Shown here piece after piece: positions 1 through 13,038 of a DNA stretch of 64,000 nt. Source of the DNA: Aldrovandia affinis (Eukaryota > Chordata > Actinopteri > Notacanthiformes > Halosauridae); assembly GCA_029706075.1 (NCBI GenBank), contig JAINUG010000307.1, forward strand, positions 62,001 to 126,000, given 5' to 3'. The position numbers were made by a program, and so were the translations under genes. How positions within the stretch are numbered: the first letter of the stretch is position 1; the number at the start of each line of letters is the position of its first letter. Under the pieces are notes generated by a model. It was not told the origin of the DNA. It saw only the letters and a program-made list of their open reading frames with translations, and made no database searches.

Positions 1-346
1 TCCCGATGGGAGTGTTCTCTTCCAGGATTACAATGCCCCCATCCACAGGACACAATTGGTCACTGAATCTTTTGATGAGCATGCAAACAATGTAAACCAC
101 ATGCCTTGAATTCTGAAACACTTGAAATTCTGGAGCGGTGCCTGAGGCAGCATTTTCCACCACCAAACAAAACACCAAACTATGGAATTTCTCGTGGAAG
201 AATGGCATTGCACCCATCCAGTACAGTTCCAGACACTTGTAGAAACTATGCTAATTCTCAATGAAGCTGTTGTGGTGGCTCGTAGTGGCCCAACGCCCTA
301 TCAAGACACTTTATGTTGGTGTTTCCTTTATTTTGTCAGTTACCTG
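1..346 (+). mobile_element. Tc1/mariner-like transposon, 3' part (cut by window edge)
   Basis: The first 120 bases read, in the frame starting near base 5, as the second-aspartate region of a Tc1-type DDE transposase (LFQDYNAPIHRTQLV; the family norm is QQDNAP followed by H). That frame then closes at a stop, so the copy is degenerate. The right end (about 300-346) carries a terminal inverted repeat that reads CAGGTAACTGACAAAATAAA on the minus strand and is followed by TA at 347-348, the usual Tc1 target. The terminus closely resembles that of the element at 38276-39530, so both probably belong to one family. The 5' half lies outside the window. It is presumably inactive. Confidence 0.8.
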
Positions 347-348
347 TA

Positions 349-3300
349 CAGCATCCTGAGGATCTTGGATAAAGATCTTAAATTTAACCTGGCCTACATA
401 TCATGAAGCCACCATATACAGAGTGTCATTACTCAACTCAGCCTGTTTTCTCAGGGCATTTGCCATTTTATTCCAAACCTGATCCAATTTCAACATCATT
501 CATCATCTGTACTACTGGAGTAAAGCAGCACTCTGGTCTTAAAAGCCAACACTTCCACGTTAAGTGAAGCTGCGTTTTTTCTGTCACATTTATGTACACT
601 GTAGTTATACTGTAACTCAGCTGGGGCAAAGACCAGAATATCTTGTTTTACTTTTCAATGCGATATCAAGCGTGGCCCAAGAGGCCAGAGTGAATCAAGT
701 TAATTGTGATCTTGCGGAATGATAAATTAGGGATGTTTGTGGATGAATAATGATGTCAAATGTCTTTGCCTGTTTTTATTGCGTTACTGTAAGGAAAAAA
801 TGTATTTAAAAAAAGGCTTCCAGGCTTCCGGGTGCTTCAGTGTGTAAAGATACCACAGACTGATATTACAGATATATTACTGTAAACATATTACAGACTG
901 ATATTACAGGTATCACTGTAAAGATATTACAGACTGAGCACGCTTGTAGCATATTACATAGGATAGGCCCTATAGTCGCAGGTGTGAGCCTTGCAGATGT
1001 CATTAGGCAACCATGACCAGGAAGGAGTATGCAGTGGCAGGACAAAGTCGGCCGTGTCACTCCGATGGGGGAATGCGTTAAATCATATGGAAAAATGTCC
1101 TTACCGCCACACCGTTATGCTAATCGAGGTCTTGGTCATGAGTCAGGGGTGCAAACAAAACAATGTCGATTAGCAGGAGCATTGGACTCTAAACTCTGTC
1201 ATGCTTTACTAACAGTGGGGATGCAGGGGCACTTGACCTCTGACATGAGTGTGAGGTCAGGCATGCCAGCAGATATTCAGCGTAAAAACAAACAAACAGC
1301 CCCCAGCCAACATGGTATGCTTCGCCCACAGCTGATAGTGGCCAGTGGGGGAGAGGCAATGGGGGTTGCATTGCTGGGGATTGGGGAGATTTTGTTCTTC
1401 GGTTCTGAATTAAATAACAAACTTTTATCGTCCTCTTGATTATGTAATAACGCAAATACACGTCACCATAAAGCCAGTGACTGTATCTGAAAAGTAATCT
1501 CTTTAATGCTTGAGTTTTGCCATTAATTAGCATTCTCCACAAGACTAGCACAGATGTAATTGATGGAAATATTGTGGCAGAGTGTTGCTTTGAACTGTGA
1601 CATATGTCCCAACGCAATCTCCTCACACCCTCTACTGTAAGGAGGTGGAGTAGCACACTGAGGTTATAAAGACGGTTACATCCCTCACCTCTCCTCACCG
1701 GCACAAAGCGCTGGCTCCATCCGAAAGCCCCAACATTCACATTTATCACATGCCTCTATACTAGAGAGAGGGGTCAAGGTTTGAGCAGTTTGTGGGGGAA
1801 TAAAAATCCTTGTTCACAAAACTGCAGTCAAATCAGCTTTTAAAGAGCCAAGAGTGCATTATTAAAAACATTTTGTCATATTCCAAGATGACAACACTGT
1901 GCACTCTTGAGACGTATACAGCGCGACTGTGCACTGCAGTGCAGCACAACTACGTTATAGTTACTAGTGCAAGTTTCCGTGGATCAATGTGAATCAAATT
2001 GGATCCATTTTTGCAACCTTGGAAATGGAAATGCTGCATATCAATGGCAGTCAACGTAATTACACCAGTCTCCTAAAAACATACATGTACAACAAACCAC
2101 ATGAATTCAATGTCAGAAGATGCTTATACACAGTATTCCTATTTCATATTCAGATATTAGACTTTTTCAAGGGGGCGAGGGAGCCTTGAAGTAAAATATT
2201 CAAGGCTCTTGCAGCATATTACATGATGAATGGCAGGAGATCAATATTTCAGAAGTAACCAATAATAATTTCATATTAGTAAACCTAACAATTCATTATG
2301 GAAACCATTGACAATTGTGAAGGTATTGTACGGAAGATTAAATAAGTACGTAATTGAATGTAAGTAGTGGGACACATTTTGTCCAAATGTCAGTTACTGT
2401 ACTGTTATCAACTTCATTTATTCTCGGAATTGTCCCAGCTACCAATGAACTTTCCTTATGCCTGAAGGGAGAGCAAGGTAGTATTTTCACATCTGCAACC
2501 AACAGCACACGTGACTCCCTCAGTAAACAGTTTGCTTGAATAAGAACAGATTAAGAGGCTGAAAGGACTCACTGCACCCTGAAACGAGCTCCGCAAAATG
2601 AAACTCTTTTTATTGAAACACATTCTTCATGAGGAGCTTCCATACTTGATAACAGTAATTATGATGCATGGGATTTTTAGCCCTAAAGCCTTTTCAGACA
2701 CAGCGTGTCTGTATGGCTTTATGCAAATTACATACTGTATGAATACCTGCAATTGCTTTGGCGTGTTTACTGAAGAATTAGTCAATATTACAAAGAATTT
2801 AATTTTAGTACGAAATATTATGTTGCCTGCCAGAGGTCGTGGATGAATCTTATCAAAACATGACTGGATATCAGTAGTATTTTACATTGAGTTCTGAGAT
2901 ATTGCTCTACTTGATATGCTGTATACATTTTTCTCTTCAAATATTTTTTTATCACGTTGTCTCCCAGGTTCATGGGGGTGTTTTCTTTTCTCTTAAAAAT
3001 AACCTTTATCGTCAAGAGTTTTATCTGGATTTTTGGCCTAAATTCAATACCACTATTTGTCAATGTCAAAAACAGGAGTGGATAGGAATGGAGCAAAGCA
3101 ACCGTCAGGGCCACGCTCTGGAGATTGGATGGTAAGAATACACAATGAAATCAGAATCAGCGTTTATCCAAATGCGTGAATCTCAGGTGATACACATTTA
3201 TTGCGCCTTTCTGCGGCTGTATGAACAAATCACTGAGGCAGGGAAATATTATTAGTTCTGGATAAGGGTGTCTGCTGAGCTATCTATACCTGAAGGCTGA

Positions 3301-6061
3301 TATTAAGTTTCAGAAATCATACAAAGCAAATTTCTAGCTTAACTTTAATGTTAAAATGTGTGTTGTTTATTTAAACATGCATTTAATTGCTTTGCAGAAA
3401 TATACTTCCACTTTGGGTTTGGGTTCAGTTGGATATTTACAAAGTGCTCTTATTGTGACCACTTCAAGGAGTCTAATCAATCTTACCTCAAAGTGAAAGC
3501 CATGTAGATAACCAACAACAAAAAATCCATATCTGAGGTTGTCTTATCCTACAAATCCACTGTTGTTGTATTTCAGCTTGGAAAAACTGATATATTGAGA
3601 AACTCATGACAAAAAGAAAAAAGGAATCACTTTACATTACAGGGATTGCTCTCTGCTAAGCTTAGCTTAACACTCTGCATTAAGATGGAATAATTCCCTT
3701 TGTTTCAATTTTAAACAACAAAAGAAAAAGAACAATTGATGTTGAAAGGGCTGAATTGACCACCGGTAATGACCATAAAAGCATTTGTCAGTGAAATGTT
3801 AATGAAATTCAAAGGTTTATCATATTTATGTTAGCTGAACGGTCTTAAAAGTAATACTTCATACATATATATTGTGTGACACAACATATTATTTTGAAAC
3901 ACCATCCCATCATCTCTCAAAGGGATTGTATTTTTTGGGGTGGGGTCTGCATATTTACACATTTTGTGCGTGACACAGAAATTAGATAGATAATTTATTC
4001 TTAAGGACCAACCTATTAAATTATGATTTTTTGGGGGTGGAGTTCCCCTTCAAACACTTGCAACTTTGACTGACAGATAACAAGGGCACAGGTAATCTTG
4101 TCCACTGCTCGTACACACATTGCAATACCTGCTGTCACATTTTTAGCACATACAGTAGAGAGCTGCTGTTGAAGAGGTATTCTACTTCTCAATTATTGAG
4201 CGTTTCTTTCATTTCTCTGCTGTGAGCCCTGCAGCCAACCCCTGGTCTGCATTTTAAAGCAGCCTTTTGGCGATTCATAACATCCTTGGAGCCCCTCGCT
4301 GCACAAATGTGTACAAAATAAAAATGTTAATTATTTTATGTATACAATCAACAATAAACCAGAATGTTTTTTGTTCTTTCTTTCTTTCTTTCTTTCTTCA
4401 GACCATGTATTATGATCTTTACTTTTCTGATAATTTTAGGTTCTTAACATTCTTAGCTATTTAATGTGTGTAATTGATGTTTAATGTCAGCTTTAACAAT
4501 ATGAACAGACATTAGATGCTTTTCCTTCATTTGGAGCCTATGTATACTATATAATTAGAATACTTAAAACTAGGTCTGTTCCTCACATTAGTCATTTAGT
4601 AGCATTAATTAACTACTAAAAACTGTAGTTATGCTCCCATTTTTCACTTGTTTATCCCACAAATTGTCATGCTAATAAAGTAGCATGGCTACTATGCATC
4701 TATTATCTGCTGTATGCGTGTCATGCATAGAAAATGGCAGAAACAGAAATAATGATAACATTTTGCATAACTATTTTTTAACAGTTGGCAAATGTCTTTT
4801 TTCTGCTGGCCCCTGTTAATGGGCTGAGGTGATATTGGCCAGCTGGCATTGGCTGGCTCAGTCGGCGTGTCATCGTATCATGTTTCGTAGTGCAGATGCA
4901 AAGACTTGCAGCAGGGGCAGCCGGAGTGTTCACGTCGATCTCTGTGTGGAACGCTGACGGGCAACGCAGGCAATTTCCTGTAAACTCCCGTTTGCTTGTC
5001 TCGTTTTGAGCCAAGCACTGCACGGGCGCTATGTGTCCCGCACACTGATTGTGTTACTTCGGGAACAAATCAGGTGAAATCACAAATGCCCGCCGTGAGA
5101 CTAGACAACTGAGAGCCCAGTGAAAAACGGAGGATTATCTTTGCATTTAAATAACCCAAAATGTGCCAATCAGAGCAGGTTATTTTTACTGGAGTGCGTG
5201 ATTTATTGAATGCAAACGTACTTTTACAGAATGCATTGGTAGTTTGGCAAGTACATTAATATTACTGTGCACATCTTATGCTTCACATATTCTCCATTTG
5301 TAAATCTGAGGCATGCTTGTAGTTTACCCCACTGCAGCTATTCAGATTACATATCTTGCTCAAGGGCACGCCAGCCCATTAAAGAATCCAACCCTCATTT
5401 AAAATACACTGTGAAGCAATTATGGTAACTAATGTGCCTTTAATTCAGCGTGTGTGTTATTGTTATTTGATGTCTATTACTTCACAAAACAATATTATAT
5501 GCGATATATGTTCCTTTTTGGAAATGGGAAGAGATTGGGAACTGCTTTAAATGAAGTTTTCCTTTATCCAGTCTTGTGTTTAAGTGTGCATCTTAATACC
5601 ATGATGTGCACAACATGTAAATAGAATTTGTATATTGTTTTTTGGTTTATGAATATGGGTAACTTCAGTTTGTTCAGTATGTGAAGAGCAACAGTGTGGA
5701 AACTAATGTAATGCGAAATGGTTGTGTGCAGATTCTAGCCCTAATAATGTAAAGTATAATCTCAAATAAAATAAAAGTTTATAACAACTGATTATATTAC
5801 AATACATTGGAATAACCGTACAAATTATTTAATCAATTTTCTATTTAAAAAAGTCAGTGCAGTGGTGTAACTGTCCTAGTAGACGGATTGAATTAATATA
5901 TCCTCAACACTGGTTTTGGGGTTTTCGATTTGTAAATGAGCTTGCATCGCCTTTGCGTTGTGAGTGAGTGATTTTTGCGTGGGAGACCTGCGAGTGAAGG
6001 ACAACACGTCTACGACACTCTCACTCCATTCCATAGGACCCAAAGTGCAGTCTTCTAAACC
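349..6061. other. Gene-free stretch
   Basis: AT-rich non-coding DNA. No reading frame here has recognisable protein similarity. It holds a short TTTC microsatellite (4374-4398). Fragments near 3250-3280 (ggataagggtgtctgctgag) and 5350-5375 (ttgctcaagggcac) resemble worn SINE pieces. A somewhat GC-richer patch at 4800-5110 has no identifiable function. I see nothing else. Confidence 0.5.
4374..4398. repeat. TTTC microsatellite
   Basis: About six tandem TTTC units. An ordinary simple repeat. Confidence 0.9.
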
Positions 6062-6069
6062 ACTACACT

Positions 6070-6392
6070 CAGTGGCGTCATTTCAGCAAAAGCTAAGGTA
6101 TGGCAAAGTCACATAAAATATATTGTCTTGATAATGGGTGAAACAGTAAACGGTAAAACAGTTTGAGCTCACTGCTTGGCCAATAACAGTATCAATAAAT
6201 ACATATTACTTTTATACCATGTTGCTTGACTAATATTTTAACTGGGAATCCAAACTTTTTGGACTAAATTAGATTTGTTTTTATCAACGTAGGCTAAAAC
6301 AGCTTTTACTGGTTTATTTAGGTTTTAAAAATAGACTATGAAGGCAAGGTATGGCAATGGCCCTACCTTGACATACCCAACTGACGCCAGTG
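6070..6392. mobile_element. hAT-type MITE with perfect 8-bp target duplication
   Basis: The 323-bp element begins CAGTGGCGTCA (6070-6080) and ends TGACGCCAGTG (6382-6392), an inverted repeat with one mismatch. Looser similarity continues inward (ctaaggtatggc on the left against gccctaccttg on the right). It is flanked by identical 8-bp copies of ACTACACT (6062-6069 and 6393-6400). CAGTG-type ends with 8-bp duplications are diagnostic of the hAT superfamily. It has no coding capacity, so it is a non-autonomous MITE. The perfect duplication suggests a fairly recent insertion. Confidence 0.85.
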
Positions 6393-6400
6393 ACTACACT

Positions 6401-6919
6401 ACATGATGCACATTTGCACATTAGCATACGCTATTAATGTTCTTTCAGCATCTATGATTAGGGGTCAACAGCAGCAAAGCTTAACATTCTGCTGCCAGCA
6501 GAGGCTCTGCAATTTTCCCTTACTCGTCAGCTACTTCAGGTTCAATTTATGTAGGTTTATGCGGTTTGCGGAATTTACTTGAAATGTGTAATTATTCCAC
6601 GGAGGACAGTGGAGCACACTTTTTTCACTATTTAAAAGAGTGGGAAAATTGCTAAATGTAGCAATACATTTTTATAGCATATATGTATATTAAATGTCAC
6701 TGCACTCAATCTCACCCCTCGGTGCTCAGTCCCGCCAGGACCAGTGGTCATGCCCGGGCTGCTGCAGTATGGGACACGGCCTTCTCATGAAGTATGCCTG
6801 TTCTCATTGGCACCCACCCCACACACTTACTTAATAATGCCATTGCCAAATCTCAATGTGAAGATATTAGATTTACACAATCAATACGGATGTAACGTCT
6901 TCGTCATAAACGGCGGTTA
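6401..6919. other. Gene-free stretch
   Basis: Unique-looking AT-rich sequence between a MITE and a SINE. No coding, RNA or repeat signal is recognised. Confidence 0.5.
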
Positions 6920-7345
6920 CTGGGCTGCTAAGTGTCTCGTCCTGGTATTGAATCCAGACCGCGCCGTTGCCAACTGTAGCTGGCAGCCCCAGCGGGGCAA
7001 GGCATAATGGGCCCTGGGGTTTCCCAGGTAGGGAGGGATTCAGTTGGCGGGATAGCCGTGTCTAATTGCGCACGAGTGATCTCCTCTGGTCGTTTGGGCA
7101 CCTTTTCTGCCTGAACGAGCTGCACGTTGAAGCGTGTTTCTCTGACGCATCGACTCTGTGAGCTCAGCTGGCGGACTGCAGAGCGCAAAGAAGCGGCGGC
7201 CGCAGCGGCACGTGTCCCGGAGGGACGGCATCTGCCCGTGCCCTCCCAAACTGACAGAGGAGGTCTCGGCGACGAGGCCGTCCTTGCGAATACGCGAATA
7301 CGCGAATACGCATTCCAAATTGCGAGGAAAATAAAAGAAATCTGC
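6920..7345 (+). mobile_element. tRNA-derived SINE (family C), diverged
   Basis: A GC- and CpG-rich block with a degenerate tRNA-like B-box (ggtattgaatcc near 6942), then a body containing ggctttcccaggtagggagg-like, 'cagttgg' and 'ctcctctggtcg' segments in the same order as the elements at 56515-56845 and 62211-62515. Its tail, attccaaattgcgaggaaaa, resembles the tail of the SINE at 24060-24418. Three tandem cgaatacg units (about 7287-7310) sit just before the tail. The 5' end is not sharply defined. CpG richness here comes from the SINE and should not be read as a promoter. Confidence 0.65.
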
Positions 7346-8470
7346 GATAAAAAATTGATTGGGGGAAAAAAAAATACAAATAAATGTTAGTTATTAATGT
7401 TAAAGTTGTAGTAGTAAAACAGGAATAGCACTCCTCGTGGATGAACCAGGACGAGACCCTCCCCAATTTAGCTGAGAGTGTTCGCGGCAGAGTGCTGAAG
7501 GAGAGAAGCGCAATCAACGTGGACAGCTGGGCCACCGGCGAACCCTGTTAGCAGTTATAGAGCTCGTTGCCTCTCTCTGTGAACAGCAATGCAGCACTCC
7601 GCTTCTGCAGGCAATTTGACAAACGAGCTGCGATCAGCACTGAGGGAGGCTTGCACTGCGCTACCTGTCCCGCAGAGGAACGGCTTAACAGACTGAAACC
7701 GCCATTTCGAGGCCTACAAACCCCCCTCCCCCACCACCCCCTGCAGCATGGCTCGCTCATCTACTGACCTCTACATACGACCTGAATATCCCTACAATTT
7801 CCGTCCGTCCCCCATAGCTGCATTGCCCTGTCATTAAGTTCGTATGAATGGCTCATGCGGTTGGAGCTTATCCTAGTATCTTTGGTATGTAGCGGCGCTT
7901 ATAGTACAGGTCCATCACCAAGCTATTACCCCCTCATCCATTTCAACTCTTTGGTGCAATGCAGTAAAGAAAAGGCTGTGGAGTCTTTGGTATGGTTCAG
8001 GGTAAAGGCGGGGGCAATACTTCATAACGAGGTGAATCCAGGCACGATCACTCTCTCGTGTTCTACTGCAGTGTCTGAATTTATAGGCAAAAAAGAAATA
8101 AACATAAAAAGAAGTCAAGAAATCAACCGTCCACCATTATTGGTTTTCTTCTCTCTTATTTTGCAGGGGCACCGTGCGAGGAGGCAGCCAGGGAAAGCTG
8201 ATGAAGTGAAAAGCTATATGTGCTCCGTCGTTCATAGGCTCTGCTACCTGCGGGCAGAAGGGCACGAGGCGTTTACGAGGTAACCCCAGGGCAGGGTAAA
8301 TCCAGGTGACAATGCTGGCTCCCTAGAGGCGCTGGAAAATGTGTTTGCAGTTCTTTCTGAAATATTATGAGCTGTCCATACTAAGTAAGGAAATAATGTA
8401 TTTATCTTATCACAAGGTTATGTATTTCTACAGTGAAGCCCCTCTTTTGTAGTTCTGCGCTTGGTCTCGC

Positions 8471-8474
<4 letters not shown>

Positions 8475-8533
<59 letters not shown>
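8475..8533. repeat. CA microsatellite
   Basis: About 29 uninterrupted CA units followed by imperfect CA/CG-containing repeats to about 8562. Typical of fish genomes and probably length-polymorphic. Confidence 0.95.
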
Positions 8534-8538
<5 letters not shown>

Positions 8539-8999
8539 TGCACACACAGACACACGCGCACGGCAAATGATTTTTGGTCAAATTGTAAGCAAACGGCTTA
8601 TTATTTCACGTTCCTTAGACGTCAAAATTATAACGGGTCTGTCATAACCTGCGTTGCATGATCCAGCCCATGCAGACTTTAATTTGTCTCGCTCTTGTAT
8701 TGCCCCAGGAAACCAAAACACGCATCACGATTTCTAAAGTAACACGTCCACCTGCTGGCTGATTCCGGGTGCACCTGTGCTTCATCTTTTCTGTGAGAAT
8801 CTTGTGCTGAGTGGTGCAGCGCAGTGTCATTTTCTTGGTTTAGCGGGCATTTATTCAGAGCTGACCAGCTGGCTCCTGCCTGGTTAGGGGCCGGGCATTC
8901 AGCTGCTGGAGATGAGACAGATGTTATTAATTAAACCCTTTTTCGTAGGTTTTTTTTTTTTTAAGGCAAAAACGAGGGCGAGCAAGCGTGTCCGCACTC

Positions 9000-9240
9000 C
9001 CTCTGCAGCGCTCCGAGAGAGAGAGAACAGTGCTCTCAGCACATCGCGCTATCACTGTGCAGGAAAAGAGAGACAGCTGAGCAGAGGGTAATTTAATTCA
9101 GGGGCGGCTCTCATTGCCAGCGGTGTAAAGTGAGCTAAATGACCCTCAAACCTGGTCAACCTTGCATCCGGGAGTCTGTCTTTACAGAATGAACAATTCT
9201 GCTGAAGTGGATTTGTCAATAACCAAATAGGCCTCACACG
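9000..9240. promoter_or_regulatory. Candidate conserved non-coding element
   Basis: A non-repetitive, GC-balanced block with homeodomain-like core TAATTTAATT (about 9090) and GAGA repeats, set in AT-rich DNA. It is called only from its appearance; cross-species conservation was not testable here. Confidence 0.2.
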
Positions 9241-11635
9241 GTCCCCTGAAATGGATTACACCAGGATCAAAGCACACAAAAAGGCCAACAAGTCTAGCAT
9301 AAATGAAAATAGTCGCTTGCTATGCTTTCATTAAACGAAAGACAGAATCCTTCAACACATAATATCAACTGAGACTGGGAACTGGAGGGTAATAGCTATT
9401 GGCATGGGTTTTTTATTTTTTATTTGATGAGAGCAATACGTCTTCTTGAAGTACTCATTCGCAACTTTTGAGAAGCAATACAATATTGTGCAACATAAAA
9501 TTGTGCAACATATGTTAAAAGATGTTCGTTAAAACTTCTGTAGTGGACATCAGTCATATATATATTTGTGCTAAGATTAAAAAATATGCTAACGTTCTGA
9601 AAGCACTGAATTGTAGAGCTGTGTTATGAGAGATTTCCATGATCTAATAATCAATCTAACAGTGCTGTCAGCAACAATTCAGTCCTGTGTACTGCATCAA
9701 AACCGCTGTCACATTGAGAAATACAATATATTCTTTAGAAGGATTACAATTCGGTTCAACGGCAGGAAAAATGTTATTTATGGCTCTCAACGGCCTCACC
9801 TATTTATCATTTTACTGACTGTGCCATGAGCAGCCACTAGATGGCAATGTAATATTTCTCTAGGTTGGTTAAGATACAGTACCAATCATTATCGTTCAAC
9901 AAGCACAAGTTGTTTGATCTTTCAAAGGGTTCAATCTTATTAGTAAGGTACATTCTGTGAAATGCATTCGAAAATCTTCATCGAGTTTCGATTACTGTCT
10001 TGTTAGAAAATGACAAGGCCATTCGAGTGACACCTGTCCTCTTTTTATACACAACATGAGATAACTTACACAAAATTCCTATTCCTGTTCATAGCATAAC
10101 ATCTGACAAAACATAGTACGTAAAAGTCTCACGGTTCTTTTGACATGTTACACCACAAACTATGGGGTAAATTTACTGTTATTATTAACAGTTATTTAAT
10201 CTCCTTAATGCGCTCCATATTTAAAGTCAACATCGGTGGACTCATTCTTACCCCTGTTATCCGTATGCTAATGATTTGCATTGCAATGATAATGAGTATG
10301 GCCTGACACATAGTGGCCAAAAACAATCTCACAGACCTTTACCCTGCCTCAGTAGAGAACAGAGAAAGAAATTCTCCAAAAGAGCCATAGGTGAGTATTT
10401 GATTGAATGTTTTTACATTTCACACATCTCAGGTTATATTTCCTGCTCTCTGGCACATGTCAATGTTTTCACATCTGTTCACAATTCCAAAGAGGGACCC
10501 GGTTCTGCCACACAGCAGTTCCATTCCGTGGTTGTATTTCCATACAATGGAGGTAAAATAATGTGAAAATATATAATATTCTTACCGGTCCACCTTAGTC
10601 CTTAGACTTAGTCCTAGCTTTGGTTAATTGTATTTCATAGAAGGGCAGCAGTAGTTGCTGACCAATCATTTTGCAGGTTCAAACACAGTACTGGTATCGA
10701 AGTCAATTGGGAAAAGGAAGCACTATCATTAGTTCATAAAAAGTAACTTTAAGTAAAAGAGTCAGCCAAGTGAACGATCAATAATAATGAAAGTATTGTG
10801 TAGCCTAGCCCAAGCACTGGTTGATTCTGTCCTGAAATAACACAAAAAGGAAAGAGAGGAGTTTGCCTGGCCCTGGGTTTAATGCGCACCTCCATAAAAT
10901 TGATTTAATACAACCAGCGTCAGTACTTAACCTCAAGAGCATACCAGCTTTTTTTTTGTTTTGTTTTTTTTGCTTTATGGTCTCCGCTTTTAACTGTTTT
11001 GTCGAGAATGAGGAACACTGTCAAAAATGAAAAATAACTTAATCCCTTGCATTTTTTTCAGAAAGAGTGACCAGAGGGGAGCTATGAGCACAGAATTGAC
11101 AGTGGGCCGTTTATGAATTTGAACGATTCAGTATTTGAGTGTGGAAATTCCTCACCTAAGGTTGACTGTTAGGTAAATGTGCAGTGAGTTGTGTGAAATC
11201 GCAGCACTTTCCTAAAATGAGAACCCTTGTTAATTGTGTCTCTGAGACGATGGGAGGGATGATTGTTGGGCCACGTTTGGCAGGAGATTCAGCGATGAAG
11301 ATGGCTCAGCTTACTGATATTCATATACTGATATTAAGGAGCAGTGTGGGGTTCCTTGTTCCTTCTGGACAACACAAGGCGATGTCTGCATGCAACTGTG
11401 AGGGAAAGACATCATCAACAAAGGTCAACCATGGTCAGAAGCGCACAATCCTGGATTGTGGTGCCCGCACGTTAGTTCAAGTTGCAACTCGAGCAACTGA
11501 ATCAACTGAGTGCATATTTCATTCTAGGGCGTGAGCAGGCCGTTTCGTCAAGAGCAGTTCATCTAGCGCTCTACAGAGCAGGATACCATAATCATACCAT
11601 ATCGTGTTTCTACATTTTTGGCCCCTAACTATATA

Positions 11636-12955
11636 CAGTGCCTTCAGAAAATATTCACCCCCCATGAATAATTGCAATGTTTTGGTGTTACAACCAGAAT
11701 TTAATGCATATAATTTTTTTTCTTCTTCTCTTGAGTCACACAATACCAAGCAATTTAAAGGGGCAAAAATATTTTTATTGTGCAACAAAAATGTATGAAA
11801 ATTGAAAAGCTGATATTTTCTATTCAAAGTATTCACCCCCTGTGTGCTTGGGGTTGTTGACCTGCTGGAATGTGAATCTTGTCTCTAGTCAAAGGTCTCT
11901 TGCTGCCTGAAACAGGTTTTCCTCAAGGATTTGCCTGTATTTGGCTCCGTTCATTGTTCCCTCAACCCTGACATGTGCCCCAGTTCCTGCAGCTGAAAAG
12001 CATCCCCATAATATTATGCTGCCACCGCCATGCTTTATGGTAGGGATGGTGTGACACGGGTGATGAGCAGTGTTTGGTTTGCGCCAAGGTTAGCGCTTTG
12101 CATTCAGGCCAACTCGACAGTTCAATTTTTGTTTCATCAGACCACAGAAGCTTTTGCCACATGGTCTCACAGTTTGCCACGTGCCTTCTTGCGAACTCCA
12201 GACATGCTGCCATGTGGTTTTTTGCAGGAGAGGCTTATTCCTGGCCACCCTCCCATAGAGGCCACTTCTACGGAGCGCTGCAGAGATTGTTGTCTTCTGG
12301 GCAGGTTCTCCCATCTCAGCCATGGGGGTTTGTCGTTCTCTCAGGGTGGCCATTGGGTCCTCTGGCACTTCCCTGTTGCTCAGTTTTGGAGGGTAATATC
12401 GAGGTAGTTTCTGGGGGTAGTTTCTGGGTGGTTCCATATTCTTTCCATTTCTTAATGATGGACTTAACGGTGCTCCTGGGAATTTTTGACACACTCGATT
12501 TTTTTTGTTATACCCGTAATCCCCAGATCTATGCCTCCTCACAATTCTGTTACAGAGTTTGACAGACAGCTTTGCGGTTGAGTTTGTGCTCTGACATACA
12601 CTGTCGACTGTGGGGCCTTACATAGACAGGTGTATTTCCTCTGAAATCATTTCAACCAATTGAACTGACAATTCACTCCATTCAAGTGTTAGAGTGATCT
12701 CATTGGGAAATTGCAAGCACCGAAGCTTCGTTTGGAGTGTCACACCAAAGGGGGTGAATACTTATCAAAGAAAGACATTTACGTTTTTTTCAATTACGTT
12801 GAATAGTTTTCCAGATTTATCATTCCACTATTATATTATGTGAGTCATTTGTGTAGCTGTGTGACAAAAAACATATAAATGCATTTCAATTTCAGTTTGC
12901 AGCATATCAAAATCTAAAAATTTTTGAAGGTGGTTAATATTTTCTGAAGGCACTG
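11636..12955 (-). mobile_element. Tc1/mariner-like transposon, degenerate, TIRs and TA target intact
   Basis: Termini are CAGTGCCTTCAGAAAATATT (11636-11655) and its inverted partner ending at 12955, flanked by TA at 11634-11635 and 12956-12957. A second inverted pair (AAGTATTCACCCCC at 11827-11840 against its complement near 12749-12762) shows the IR/DR arrangement of Tc1 elements, with inverted repeats of about 200 bp. The minus strand carries transposase pieces in two frames: a DNA-binding/linker part (12090-12542, including GLYGRVARNKPLLQK) and a catalytic part (11962-12213, including LLWSDETKIEL with the first DDE aspartate). The frame change near 12150-12210 and the lack of a complete reading frame show it is dead. 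At 1320 bp it is near the full length of the family (1.3-1.7 kb). Confidence 0.92.
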
Positions 12956-12973
12956 TATGTATTTGTATATACA

Positions 12974-12982
<9 letters not shown>

Positions 12983-13034
<52 letters not shown>
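12983..13034. repeat. TA microsatellite
   Basis: About 26 TA units, starting less than 30 bp from the end of the Tc1 copy. Confidence 0.95.

Positions 13035-13038
<4 letters not shown>

Larger units (their letters stand above)
7346..11633. other. Gene-free stretch
   Basis: Non-coding DNA with a long CA microsatellite (8475-8533) and a T-rich tract near 8950-8962. A unique GC-richer block at 9000-9240 is listed separately. Open frames such as 7855-8283 and 11184-11534 have no recognisable protein similarity, no splice context and low-complexity composition, so I do not call them genes. Confidence 0.5.

Noticed and set aside
8461-8661. Open frame rich in HTHT
   Set aside because: Translation of a CA microsatellite.
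12030-12562. Plus-strand open frames of 125 and 162 residues
   Set aside because: They are antisense shadows of the decayed Tc1 transposase on the minus strand.
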